In this document: in pieces, positions 1-12,754 of the stretch | How positions within the stretch are numbered: position 1 is the stretch's first letter | Layout: every line of letters begins with the position of its first letter | Source of the DNA: Batrachochytrium dendrobatidis JAM81 | Taxonomy: Eukaryota; Chytridiomycota; Chytridiomycetes; Rhizophydiales | NCBI RefSeq assembly: GCF_000203795.2 | Contig: NW_006281100.1 | Coordinates: 484,535-548,534 of the forward strand | Direction: 5' to 3' | Length of the DNA stretch: 64,000 nucleotides | Notes under the pieces: generated by a model | What the model was told of the DNA's origin: nothing | The model's database searches: none | What the model saw: the letters and a program-made list of their open reading frames with translations, nothing else | Made by a program: the position numbers and the translations under genes

Positions 1-132
1 GAATCTGCGGGGTGGATAATTGTTATACTGCTGTGCTGCATATCAGGTCGATTTGGCGGGTTACTGTTTTGATTAGTCGTAATACAACTGATTTTGTCGA
101 GTTGAATAAAGCAACATTAGTTCTTTGAATAC

Positions 133-3101
133 ATGATAATGAGTGCCAGTGATTCAGCCAGACGAATTCGACTCGACCTTGATAAACAGGTATCGATCAA
201 ACCTCAGATTCATTTAGAGGAAGAGCTGTTTTATGCCGACAAGGACCACAAGATTGCCCATGGCCACGGTGATGAAGAATATTCTTATGGAGTTATTAGG
301 AGGGTACGAGCCATGTCAGTTATGGCTGCTCGAGTAAGTATCTGCATTGACACATGGATAAAGCTGTAGCTGCTCAAGATTCGCTTGTCATGATATGGAG
401 TACCAGAAATGGGAAGCATGCATACCCACATGACTTGCTACAATTATGCTGGGGTGCTCCAATTCTACCAGCATTCACAGTGCTAACATGGGTCTTGTTT
501 AATCCTATTTGAAATGCCCAAAACAATGCAGCCACTAGTACCGCCTGTTCACATGGGGATATTTCAGGAAATCCATCAACCCTCTCCTACTCCTGTTCAA
601 AGTATTCACAAACGTCGTAGCTCTCATGATGCCTCGTCGGTAAAGGATCGTCGGTTTCTTATCGATGTCGAGAAAACAAAACGTAATGGAGTGACTCATG
701 AGCTGATGATACAATTTCAACTGAGATGGCCCACGAATCTAACTTGACTCTTGTGTAACGTATCGTATTTTAGAGGCAATTCTTGCTCAAGAAGACACAG
801 ACGGGGACTGTCAAATAACAATTTACGATACAGGTCCAAAATCATTCATTGTCGGAACAGCAGACTCTGGAGGATTCCATAAATTTGAAATCCGAGGAAC
901 TTATGCGCTTTCAAATTTACTGCAAGAATTGGCACTTGCATCCGAGTATGGTCGAAAGACTATTGTTCTGAATGAAGCTCGCATCAATGAAAATCCAGTT
1001 GATCGCATGAGTAGGCTCATCAAATATCACTTTTGGGACGGACTTACTCGTCGTATTGATGCAGATGGACTTGAGAAAATCTGTGCTGACCCAAAAAATC
1101 GCGGTCAAGACCAGCGCAGCCGTATCTATGTTCCATTTCATGATGCTTTTGCACTAGAGTATTATAACACTATTGCTAAAGAAAGGTTACATCTGGGATT
1201 GGATGTAGTGCAGCTTCCTGAAATCATATCACCCGAGTACGTGAAATCTCTCGATACGTCGCCTGGAATCCTTTCCCTGTCGCTACGCAAACAGGTAGAC
1301 TCTGCCACAGGCGAAATTGTTGTTCGTGGTGCACCATTTGTTGTCCCTGGTGGAAGGTTTAATGAAATGTATGGCTGGGACAGCTACTTTGAAGCACTAG
1401 GTCTAGCTGAAGATGACCGTATTGAGCTTGCTAGAGGAATGATAGAAAATTTCCACTACGAGCTTGAACATTATGGAAAGATTCTTAATGCCAACCGATC
1501 TTATTATCTCACTCGATCTCAGCCGCCTTTTCTCACCGACATGACAATTCAAGTGTACAACAAACTTGTTACTAAAGGAACATGGGAACCCAAAACACTT
1601 CATGCGTGGATGATTCAGAGCATCAAGGCAGCTATCAAGGAGCTGCTGGGTGTATGGATGGTTTCTCCACGTCTTGACGCTACTACGGGATTATACAGAT
1701 ATTACACTGAAGGTGTCGGAATGCCTCCAGAAACCGAAAGCTCTCATTTTGATCACATTATTCGTCCATTTGCTGATCGACGTAACCTGTCAATTGAAGA
1801 ATATACTACTCTATACAACAACTTGGAAATCTCTGAACCTGAACTTGATCAGTACTTTGTACATGATCGTGCCGTACGCGAAAGCGGTCATGACACCACA
1901 TACCGGTTTGAAAAACGCTGTGCAAATCTTGCCACTGTCGATTTGGCGAGTTTGATTTACAAATACCAAAAAGATATTGGGGTATTGATAGATACACACT
2001 GCAAATCAGTGTAAGTGATGTGTCAGGATACTGAATATATTTAGCACAAGACTAATACTTTGGGTTGTTATATATTTGATTTAGAATCGCATTCCGAGTT
2101 CGAAAGGGTAAAGATGATACAAATTTGAAAAAGTTTTTAAAATGGCGCGAGGCTATTTTGAGTCATGGAGTGACAGGATGCATTGGTGATAATGGTCATT
2201 GGGACTCATCTTGGGCAAAGGGTTTGGCTATCATGGGTGAAGATTTGTTTCAAGAGTCAGGTACTACCAAAGTTTGATTTCAAAACGACTACATATGCTT
2301 TACTATTCGAATATGCATCCTGATACTATGCACTGTATGTTAATGTATATTCTAGTTATTTCAACCAATACGATACCAGACACGAAGCATGAAGATTTAT
2401 TGGTAATTGATTATGAGGAAACAGATGCATCACCTGATTTTTTCATTGTAAAGCTACCAGCACGTATATTCACTGAAATGGCCAGCCATACACAAACTAA
2501 AATCACAAAGTATCTTTGGTCGCCGACTGACAAGATGTTTTTTGATTGGGACTGTGAACTTCACGAACAATCAGTATACGAAACTGTGACCTGTCTCTGG
2601 ACATTATGGGCTGGCTGTGCTACACCTCAACAGGCTGAAGTTATGGTACCCACTGTTTTATCAAAGTTTGAAGCGGTTGGAGGGTTAGTTTCTGGAACAG
2701 AGGAATCGCGCGGAACCATTAGTCTCGATCGACCCAATCGACAATGGGATTTTCCTTTTGGGTGGGCTCCTCATCAGATAATGGCTTGGGCTGGGCTGAA
2801 ACAGTACGGATACTCGATTGATGCTCGCCGTATTTGCTACCGATGGCTATATGTTCTCACCAAAAGCTTTGTTGATTTCAATGGTGTCGTGTCCGAGAAA
2901 CTTGATGTGGTGAACATGACACATAAAATAGACGTCGAGTATGGAAATGTTGGTGCCGATTTTCAATTTGTCGTTAGAGAAGGATTTGGATGGATGAATG
3001 CTAGCTACCAGGTTGGACTCACTTATTTGAACGAGTCGATGCGACGAGCGTTGGGGGCTTTGACACCTCCAGATCAGCTATTCCGGAAATTAGGAATATG
3101 A
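133..3101 (+). CDS. NTH1: Neutral trehalase (five exons)
   Basis: Cytosolic alpha,alpha-trehalase (GH37) that hydrolyses trehalose to two glucose. Exons by splice motif and phase: 133-333, 532-682, 774-2010, 2085-2260, 2356-3101, giving 836 residues. Both trehalase signatures are visible: PGGRFNEMYGWDSY in exon 3 and QWDFPFGWAP in exon 5. The N-terminal acidic loop DTDGDCQITIYDTG matches the calcium-binding segment of fungal neutral trehalases. Upstream lie RRSS and RAMS sites of the kind phosphorylated by PKA and bound by 14-3-3 proteins. There is no signal peptide, so this is the neutral rather than the acid enzyme. Exon 4 (58 residues) is unlike the trehalases I know, but it is needed to keep phase. 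Start is the first in-frame ATG. It converges with EGT1, 164 bp apart. Confidence 0.93.
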
Positions 3102-3265
3102 TGATTATAAAGCATCAATGAAACCAATTTATATCCAATACCAGATATTGCCAATTGAGCATAATTTTCCGAGGTGTTTACGAAAGTATTGGGCTGGCCA
3201 AGATCTTTATAATTTATTGCAAAGATAAATGAATTCAAAAACAGCCTAATCATGACATGGGCCAT

Positions 3266-6046
3266 CTAACAGACAGTTCGAAATTTGGCAAACTCGAATG
3301 CGTAAGCTCGCTGATACCAGTTACGAAAAGTGCGTCTGGAAGCAATACTGTCCATGGTAGCCCAAGAAGCACCAAGAAGCACATTATGCTTTCCATGGCT
3401 ATTTTTACCAGTGTCAATGTTAGATACCTATTTTTAATGTTTTACAATAATATATGGTTCGGCTTACTAAAAATCACTCGAATAGTTGGGGTACAGTTGG
3501 GAATTGGCGCCGCCTTTAAATGGTAAAAACACAGTGCTGGTATGTTCCCATCCATTACCATTGAGATCGGTCACTTGATCACTGGTAATGGATTGCACAT
3601 CTCGAGGGGTCCATTGAGTAAAATTGTTATTCTCCATTGTATCTGCTGCGGGTTGCTGGCTGCGAATAAACGATAGTTCTTGTTCAGTAGGAAGTCGGGT
3701 ATCATTAGCTTGAGCAAATGCTGCTGCTTGGTTATTGGAAACGTATACTGGCCAAATCCACGCCTGGTCAACTGAGATGGGCCCAAAAACTGTCTTGATG
3801 GCGTAGCCTTGTGAATGTTCACCACGAGTCCAAGATCCAGGAATCAATGTCGCATCCCAATTGGTGGATTCTAAAAATTCAAAATACTCTCCAACGGTGA
3901 CTGGGCGGCTTAGTATTTTGAACGAATCAACATATTCTTTGTGAGCAGGGTATTCATTATCCCATCCAAACCTCGCCAAAGATTCGGACTCGTCAAAATC
4001 ATGCACTTCGTGATCATCATGACCCATGATGAAACTGCCTTTTTCAATGGAGAGGTATTTAGCTGATGGCTTTGGAAGCAACCGTGAATTTTTCAAGATA
4101 GGACGAGCAACATTCCTTGGCGGCAGAATATGCGAATCTTGTACTAGCATTTGCAAAAACGTTTCAACATGCATGATATCGTGTTCATAACACATGAATA
4201 AAGTGCGAGAAAGGCGCTTTGAATAAACGTTTGTGGTGGAGTACATTTCTCGGATTTTGGACCTAACAATATTTTGATATTCAATCACGGTGGATAGCTG
4301 TGGCCATTGAGAAGGAACTGGAGAATGGTCGTGGCATTTTGTTGTGCAATCCATGTCTGGGTCAATACCACGACCAAAAATTTCTAAAAATAGCTTATTT
4401 CCTGACAAATCTTTTTCAAGAAATCTGGACAGCTGGTTATCTGAAAATGATGGAAGATGACCAATATAGAAAATATATGGATGGCGCAAGTCAATTGGTT
4501 TGAACATGTAATGATCGCTAGGAATCATGCTGGAGACAATCAAGTCCCTGTGAAATAATGCATAAAGCAAGTGTCAGCCAAGCTTGATGATTGAGATGAA
4601 TACTTTTGGCATCTACAAGATTCTGAAAATGACTTTAGCATAAATAAAACTTGCCAAATTTTCCAGAGGTCTTCAAACTGATCCAGAGTAGGATGGGTGG
4701 CTTTGGCCAACGCAGATACTGTGTTTTTGTCTAGACGAGATAAATATACCTCTGGTTTCTGAAACAGATGCATATCGTATAGATTTTTGGAGTCGGACCA
4801 TTTTCCAACATGATACAAATGAGCGGCATCAACGACATCAGCAACTTGCTTTGGGGAGTATTTGTAACTGTACTCGATATTGATCAGCTCATTTTCAACC
4901 AGATTTACCTCGAAATCAGGGTTATGCCCAACAACAGTGTGTGATCGAAGTACTTTTAAATATGCTTCGTGACGCCCATCGAGTTCGTTGTAAATCGATA
5001 CATATTCAAAATTACTTTTATCAAAAAGATTTGAATTGTTGTCGGCTGAAAAAATGGTGTTAATGTGGTTTATGCCATTGAGAATAAAATCTCTGGTAAG
5101 GCCGTGTGAATCATTATAAGCAAGCGACAGGATTTCAAAGCTGTTTTGGCGGTCGATACCGCAAAAGAAAAGATCACCAGTTTCCATTGCATTATCTGCA
5201 ACGCCACGTAGAAACACGGCAGCTTCTTGAATTGTGAGGTTTCCAATGGATGACCCAAGCCAAAGATACGTTTTAGAGATTGAAGCTGGAATAGATTGCT
5301 TCAGCCAAGCAAGACTATCGTCGTACGTGCCCCAAAGACCCACAAATGTGATGGTAGGAAACATGGCCATGAGTGGAAGCAGTGATTCGCGTAGCGATGA
5401 CCGGGACAAATCGACCGCATAATATGTTGCTGTTTTGCCAGACTTGGCTAATGCTTGTAGAATGTATTTAGTTTTTCGCATGGATCTATCAGTTGATTGC
5501 ATGCAAATAGAGTAAGTGAACAGATACATGGATAGCATATAAATCAATGAGGCTGATATAGCCTGCGGATAGTTGCTTAATGGCGTTTGACATGCAGCAG
5601 TATCAAGATATTAGAAATAGAGCGTGGATGATCTAAACTCACCCACAACCAAGCTCAACAAGTACAGATGCATTGTTGATGTAACCATTGACAATGTCGT
5701 CTGCATAGTGTTGGAAAATGTCAATCTCTGCGTTGGTCAGATAGTACTCATCCAAATATGTAATTCGATCAAAAATACTCAATCCTTCGTCGTCATAAAG
5801 CACCATTGTAGGCAACGATCTCAATAGCTCTGTCGGAGCAGGCTTTCCAGCACGAACTAGACGAGAGTCTACAAATGGAACTGTTTTTTTGATAATGGCA
5901 TCTCGCACGGCAGTCTTCATGTCAGAGCCAGTGTTGGAATGAGAACTGTTTCCACGAATATCAATAATGGTTGGAGAAGCTTCATCCACATGCTGCGGTA
6001 AGGTTACTGAGCAAGAAGAGCTTTTAGAAAAGGGTTGCTGTTGCAT
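3266..6046 (-). CDS. EGT1: Ergothioneine biosynthesis protein Egt1 (methyltransferase + sulfoxide synthase fusion)
   Basis: Bifunctional enzyme that trimethylates histidine to hercynine and then joins cysteine to it by an iron-dependent sulfoxide synthase reaction. Exons in transcript order: 6046-5643, 5485-4655, 4547-3468, 3398-3266; 815 residues, the usual size of fungal Egt1. The N-terminal half is an EgtD-type SAM methyltransferase (VELGCGSMRKT formed across intron 1, then the WLGSSIGN motif). The second half begins at WKIWDLIVSSMIP with a DinB-like segment carrying the iron-binding HDIMHVE (HxxxHxE) triad, followed by an FGE-sulfatase domain ending in GASWAT and RRTFRNWYQR. Intron 2 uses a GC donor (GCAAGT); only that donor restores WKIWDL. 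The product is a thiol antioxidant. Confidence 0.93.
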
Positions 6047-6441
6047 AGTAAGTTGTCGATAATTTGCTAGAGTTGGTAATGAAATATCTAAACTGGACGT
6101 CGAAAATCAAAAGTTTAATACGCAAGATTCGGGTTTTATAACTCGAGTTTTGAAATGATGTGCACGAGTTCTAGTTGCAGTGCTGAGATAAACAAGGTTT
6201 GGTGATGCGGATAAAACGGCACGACATATTATGTATTTTGGAGATGAATTTAGTTGAACAAGTCTGATGATCACTAAATCTTATTTCAGTACATTCTGCA
6301 ACGGGTTGTTTCATTCGGTTCGATCACATGCATTCGTAGTGGTTGGTCTCAATTGCTGGGCTTCAACTCATCGCTACTTTATGGTCTGGTTTAAAGTGAT
6401 CCCATCAGTATAACACCTTGCCAAGTTTTAAATGATTTATT

Positions 6442-7022
6442 CATCCGTATTTACGTAAAGCGGATCACAAATTACCAAAATACATAAACAGTCAGCCCCA
6501 TGAAATGATTGATGTCATCTGAATTCCTCGACAGGGTTGGTTGACCCTTGCACTCATTTTTGTATAGAACTGAACGAATGCTCGCATTACAGTTCCAATA
6601 CATCCCACTTGCTCAATGTTCAACTCTTCTTTGCTACAAACTGAACATTACGGTATTGGATGATTGGCATGTATAATTGCATTCCCGAGATGTGAAATCG
6701 TTCTGAACTAGGGTATGGACGCATCTGATATTTTAGGATGCAATGATAGTGAGTTTTTAAAATTGTATTGACAGCATAGAACGATCCAGTCCAATGTATG
6801 GATTGTAATACACGAATCTGATTCAAAATGAAAAAGAGCAGGCTTAAAACTATAGTTTGTATTAATGATGGACGTTGTGTTTATTGGATTGGGAATATCA
6901 ATTCAAGTAGTCAATTTTTACTAGTCAAGAACAATGAATATTTAACCATTATTTATTCTGAAGTGAAAGGCAGTCGCTGCAAGATATATACAAAAGTATT
7001 CCACTTTACGTGAATACCCTTG
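6442..7022. mobile_element. MITE-like inverted-repeat element, about 580 bp, diverged
   Basis: The left end CATCCGTATTTACGTAAAG and the right end TTTACGTGAATACCCTTG/TA are imperfect inverted copies of the termini seen elsewhere in the window. Internal sequence (poly-purine tracts, a GCAAGATATATACAAAAGTATTCCA sub-terminal block) is shared with the copies at 28.6, 35.6 and 52.7 kb. No transposase is encoded. It occupies most of the 1.2-kb gap 6047-7260 upstream of EGT1. The remaining flanks show nothing I can name. Confidence 0.6.
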
Positions 7023-7260
7023 TATGAATCCAATCCATTCAAAATACGCATGTTTAATCAAATTGTTTAAAAAGCAGTTTGATACTGCAAGATAAAATTA
7101 CTGTTTAAAATTAGTATCATCGATTCATGTCTAGACAAGTCAGTGCTTCAACCAAACGATCGTTGTCCAGTTTCATGTTTGCTAAGCCTTTTGGGGTATA
7201 GCCAGGCTCTTGAAGCACTAAAAGTTTCAAAATATTAGATTAAAATTTAATTGGACAACA

Positions 7261-10200
7261 TCAAGATAGTTTCATGTCTCGAGCATCTTTACCATTTTTT
7301 CGACCAAATGGTTTGGTACGGTTGCCAGATTTTTCCGGCTGGATATCGAATCTAGTTTTTGATGGCAAGCTGGCTTCAACGTCGTCAAATGAGGATAGTC
7401 GAATCGGCGTACCGCCAATCCCGCTGTCTTCTCGCTCAAACATTGTATTGGGTCCTTTTTTATTGGTAAGATTTGGTACAAAGGTAGTATGGCATATACC
7501 AGAGTGAAATAGATTGTTGCGCGATTTGTGGCTCGCATTTACTGATTTTGGATCGGCATAGTCCATCAAAGGTGCTTCGCTAAATGGTTCCTCGGTAGAA
7601 ACAGGTCTCATTTGTTTTGAAGAAACGGTTATATCAATGGCTGGCACAACCATAATCATTTGTGATCCGCCCTGTCGATGCATCTCTGAGCACTTTGGAA
7701 TCTCATTGGCAGAACTCTCCATCGATGAAGAGTTTATTTTAGCGCTGTGCCGTTTACCACATTGATGATATCTTCCTTTTTGAGTACCAAATGTTACTCT
7801 TTGAGCCCAAGTGTCTCGTGAGCTATTTCGATTGCCTTTTCGACCAAATATCTCGCCACCTTTACCATTCTGTCCATTTGGGGAATCGTCCGAGGAGGAT
7901 GTCGATAGCACTCCAATCGAGTCTGTTGATACACATGCATCGGATAGTCGGTGCTGATCTCGAATCCATCGGGCAAGCATTTCACGATGATACCGCTCAG
8001 TATTTGTAGAACCTTTACTGGCTTGATTGGTACGCTCGACTCTTTCAGATTTGCTTGCTTTGGGTTTTCCAACAATCACTTTTTTCTCTAAAGTGTTGAT
8101 TCGACTCTCCTGTTCTTTGAACAGGTTCATCATTTTGTGGATGTTGGCCATGGATTCATCTGTGGTGGCATTTTTAAAAGCAGATTCTTTTTGAGAAACC
8201 GAAGTAGATGCTACATCAGGTTTTCTAAGCCCAATAAACTGATTACGTAGTCGAGCATTTTCTTTCATGAGCCTGGAAATCATATAATCGGACCGAACTT
8301 GTTCTTGATTGTTTCCATCTTCTGTTGAAACACGAAATGTAACATCGGCTTGACCGTTTGGCAAATGATCAATCTCAATTTCTACATCATCACGAACCGG
8401 CGATTCCTCCGAGTCTGTCCATTCAATTACTGATTCGCTATCATTTTCAATTTTTATGCTTGGCTGATGAGGCAAAGCCGAGCTGACACGACGAGAGGTT
8501 GTCCTGTGAACAACTCTAGGTTCCTTGACTGGAACCGCTGAAGTTTTGGGTTGCATTTCAATAGCCGACGCATAGCTGGATTTTCTACTACTAGTGAATT
8601 GTGTAAATGGGTTTTTGATGCTGTCATCTGTTTCTATTGTTAGAGTGGTTTGCTGATGATGAGGGCATGTTTGCTGCGGCTGCTGAGTTTCCTTTTTAAA
8701 TGTAAACATTTTAGACAAAGATCCTCTTACTGCATCCAATAGTCCAGTAGATGAAGTGTTGGATTCGGCTGGTGTGCAAATGTGCGATGGGTTTATAGAC
8801 TGCTCATGTGGGAATCCACCAGGGATACGCGAGTTCATGCTGACTCGACGGCTTGTGGTATGTGTATGGTGAGCATGATGAAAATCTCGAGTCATTGTAG
8901 ATGGGTGTCGTGGAGCAGTTGCTGCAGCTAGAAGCGTAGCAAGTGTGCGCTGCGCTTCGTATGGATTAGGCTCAGGAACAGACGGGATTACTGGCTCAGA
9001 TGGCTTGAGATGATCTAACGCATCTAATGCAATTTGTGCCTGCCGACTTTGCTTTGTAGCTCGATTGTGCAGTTCTTCCCACAGGGCGTGTGAATAAGAG
9101 GGCTCATATACCACACTTTTATGATCCAGGTCAAGTAAATCAGCAAGTGCAAGTCTTTTTCGGGTTTCTGATGAGCACGGTTTGGCGATTTTTGCACCAC
9201 TATATACTCTAATACGTATTGGTCTATGGGGATGATCGGTATCAATATGTTTTTCATGTTTAGATGAATGCTGGTCTTTACTAGGATTTTTTTCGTTCCA
9301 TTTTTGAAATACCAATGGGTCTCGAGTTACACCATCAGGATGAGGAGGAAGAGCTTGGCGAGATGCAGTACCATCGCCTTCAAATGCTGTACGCGGGTGA
9401 TTTTTGTTTAACATAAATCGTATCGCAGATGCTAGTGTTTTGGCACTATCTTCTCGAAGAGCAATTGTCATGTATATTTCGTTTTGTGTATCTATACGAT
9501 AAGTACTGTACTTGTCAAGAGAGTCACTAAAGCTTTTTACTAGCGAGTCCTGCTCCAACTCGTCCTTAATATGCTGGGATAATCCATTTAATACGGTGTT
9601 TTGCTCTGCCAGATTCTGTAAAAGCATATCTTTTTCTGCAATCAATTTCTCTATAGTAAGTCCAATATCAACCAAATGTTCACGTTGCTTGGCCAATGTA
9701 TCTTGAATTTTAAGTTTGGAGTGCGTACCCAAGAGTCGGATGGTAATGATTTCAGTTCTACCATTTTAAGCTGGCATATTTTTCTGACTTCTTCGATTCG
9801 AGCAATGTCTACTGCTCGCCGGGTTTTGGCAGCTTCAAATTGTTTGTAAAGAACAGAGTTGGCTTCTTGTCTATTCTTGGCGGGAATTTTCAAAACAGGA
9901 ATAATTGCACTTAGTTTTTCCTTTGTCCAGCCAGAAATACAAAACTGAGAAACCTCGACCTCGTACAATGCTTTCAGTTGAGTAAATTTACTAAAACTCT
10001 TTTTGAAATCATTTTCCTGTTGCGAGACTTCTGAGCGTAGCTTTACAAGAGCGATCAATTGATCAGAATCGGATGGATAGACTGAAATGTCAATCCCGCT
10101 CAAATGTCTGGCAGCTTCATTTACACTGATCGAAATAAAATTAAGAAGACGGTCAAGATGTCCCAGCATATCCTTACTGGACAACAATTTTTCTTCAGAC

Positions 10201-12263
10201 TGAAATTCACAGATACGATCTAGTAGTTTTCCAGCATGCACTTGAAGCTCGTCGGTATGGAGCATTGCAAGCCCTTGATTTTTGATTGTAAGCTCAACTG
10301 GATGAGGAAGCTGAAGTTCAAGTTTGGTAGATTTTTCATCAATATCACTGACGATTTTGTGCAAACTGTTTTGACCGGCATGAGCAACCCGAGCACTCTC
10401 ATGAGTCACCAACCTGACATCTTCGCGATAGTTTGGTGCGATAATAGCATGGAATATGTCAGAGTATTGATTGAGGTTTGGAATACAGTCAGAAAGCGAT
10501 ATTGGATTCACCAAGGCTTGAGACGGCCGTTTTAATGGAGCCAATAGTCTCGAATCAAAAGGTGTTTCGTGTATATGTGAGCTATTGGCAGCATCTACAG
10601 TAATATTAGCATTATGTATGGTGCAAAGATGTCCTTTGGTTAGATCTTGAAGAATACCGCCCACATCGATTGCACTCCTATATGCATCTGTGACCAATTC
10701 TTTTGCTACTCCCAAGCGAGCCAGTCTTTCTGCAACAACACGATCTACAGAAGTATTTGGACCAGTATGAAAATGGGCAATTGCACCGAAAAGATTCGAC
10801 TTGCATTTCATTGTGCTAGTCCATTTACGAGGAAAACGATGTTTGAGAAGACTGCATCCATCTTTTGCATGACGATGAGCAACATCATACAAATCGGCTG
10901 CATACACGGAGACAAGTGATGTCACTGGACTGGATGATTTTTCTGTGCAGCATCAATAAATCCAATTATGAAAATGTGTCAAAACAAAGGCATTAACTAT
11001 AATATTCTTTCAAATCAACACATGCATACCATCGTTTGTTTTGTCATAAAAGCACTCGGCGGCTTGGGCAAGCATGAATGTGGCAGCAGCAGAAAGTGTT
11101 GTCTCGTTGAGATCAGAAAGCTTATCTAGCTTAATTTTGAATCTTTGAGAAAGCGAATCTCGAATGAAAAGAAGAGTTCCTGCCGATTTTTGAAAGTATC
11201 CGGCAGCAAGTTTTTTCCCATCCAAGGTCCAGAGTCGGGTGCTAGATCCCAATTGCGAGAAAATTGCAGCTAAATTAAACAAAACACTAGCTTTTTCATA
11301 CTGAATGCAACTGCTCAACACTAAACAAAAAGTTGCCAAATATGTTTTAGTTTCAATGCTTTACTAAAGAAAAATTGTACATATTTCTTGCCTTGTTTAT
11401 CCTGTTTAAATGCTTCGTACCAATTGAAATCGATGGAAATTTTTCCATTTTCAAATGGAAACTTTTCTTCAATATGAAGTAGCTGAGAATAGTAGCTGTA
11501 GTATCGACAGTTAAATAATATATCAAAAGGTTGAAACTTTTAAATAAAGCACTTTAAACATTAATGACAAATCAAATGCAATAATTTTAACGTACTGAGC
11601 CAATTTAGATATTCCAGACTGGGATCGTTCAGGCATACCGCCATGAATACGAAGCTGGTTTAGCAAATACCATTGTGATTCGGTGGGTATTAATTCGCCA
11701 AGAACTGGATCTGACAGCAAAGCGCGAAGATCTGGAATAGTCTCGCCAGGATAGTAGTCTTCTAAACATATTTCCCCATCATCAGGCAAGTTTTCAGACA
11801 ATGCTTGTTGTCCTGGAGATGCAGCTGCCTTTGATTTTTTTATACGAGGTACAGCAGCAAGCAAATGAGGCATCAGCTCGCGTTGAAAGTCGAGATACGC
11901 GTATTCAGGCGTGGCATGGAGTGACGAGTCTACAAGAGGAAGTCCATTTCTATCAAGAGACTGGTCATTGGCCAAATTGGGCTTTGATGACTTTGGACAC
12001 TGAGGGCATTGATCCATCTCAGGACTTTTGGCACGTTTGCGTGACGACATCATCAGACCAATAAAGGAAGTGGTTGCTGCCTCTGCCTTTGGAGGAGTTG
12101 GTTTAATGGATATTGGATGAGCATTGCGCTTTGTGGGAAGACCAAAAAATGTAGATGCTTCACCACCTCCTCCGTTTCTATCTGGTGGTTCATTAAAAGG
12201 AAGCGATGAGGGATGGTCTATGTTGTACAGCTCCGAAAAAGAGTGTGTCACTGTATTTGTCAT
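7261..12263 (-). CDS. BRO1-domain protein (ALIX/Rim20/rhophilin-like) with long disordered C-terminus
   Basis: BRO1 domains bind ESCRT-III Snf7/CHMP4 or serve as scaffolds in endosomal sorting and pH signalling. Exons: 12263-11596, 11495-11365, 11320-11030, 10942-9729, 9648-7261; about 1563 residues. The BRO1 core spans roughly residues 200-560, with YYSQLLHIEEKFPF, ISIDFNWYEAF, YEKASVLFNLAAIFSQLG and MLAQAAECFYDK. It is followed by a coiled-coil region resembling the V domain. From about residue 770 on it is Ser/Thr/Gln/His-rich, with a short coiled coil and basic tracts. The N-terminal 200 residues are also low-complexity. Intron 2 is only 44 bp. The junction at 9649-9728 is doubtful: the two reading frames there may be joined by an 80-bp intron (acceptor TATAGAG) or by a frameshift. 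Too long and too divergent in its tail to call Rim20 or ALIX specifically. Confidence 0.75.
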
Positions 12264-12754
12264 TGCGTTTTAACTAATGACTTTTAAATATCCAACCTTA
12301 AATTCCAACAAATTAAAGTGGTCAAGATTAGAACGTATATTCCTGAGGGATTGGAGTTGGAATCGCGGTCTGATAATGGGAATAAAAACGACTGGAAAAG
12401 TAATAAATTGGCAAAGGACTTGCATAGAATTCATTCAGCCATGCTTGTGTATGATGAATCGGATTCTTGTTTTGCAAACATTGGTAGATTATTGATTTTA
12501 ATGGCAGAATCATCCATCAATTGTGTACGACAATCTGACTTGTTGGTATGACCAGTTTGCTGACCATTGCATTACCATCTGCAGCAACAACAGTTTGTTT
12601 GATGCCATCAGAATGTCTATTAAACATGTTCAGATTGACTTGAAATATAAACATTTCTGCCTTTTCATTCACATTAACAATAATCGTAAAATCATTATAA
12701 TCACGTTTTGCTTGTAAAGCCAAAACTCACTTGTCAGACTTTCCATCAGTCATC
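12264..12754. other. Divergent intergenic region with a dispersed repeat fragment
   Basis: This separates the starts of the BRO1-domain gene and TSR3 and must hold both promoters. Around 12637-12697 a stretch of about 60 bp is an inverted, diverged copy of one at 19163-19224. The translated open frames here are short and I do not believe them. Confidence 0.5.

Noticed and set aside
6828..7013. Short ORF whose translation resembles one at 28500-28748 (both end in TKVFHFT)
   Set aside because: The similarity follows from both lying in copies of the same non-coding repeat; no transposase motif, no shared start, and the other copies lack the frame.
12517..12723. 68-codon minus-strand ORF in the BRO1/TSR3 gap
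   Set aside because: Overlaps a dispersed repeat and the likely promoter region; no family features.
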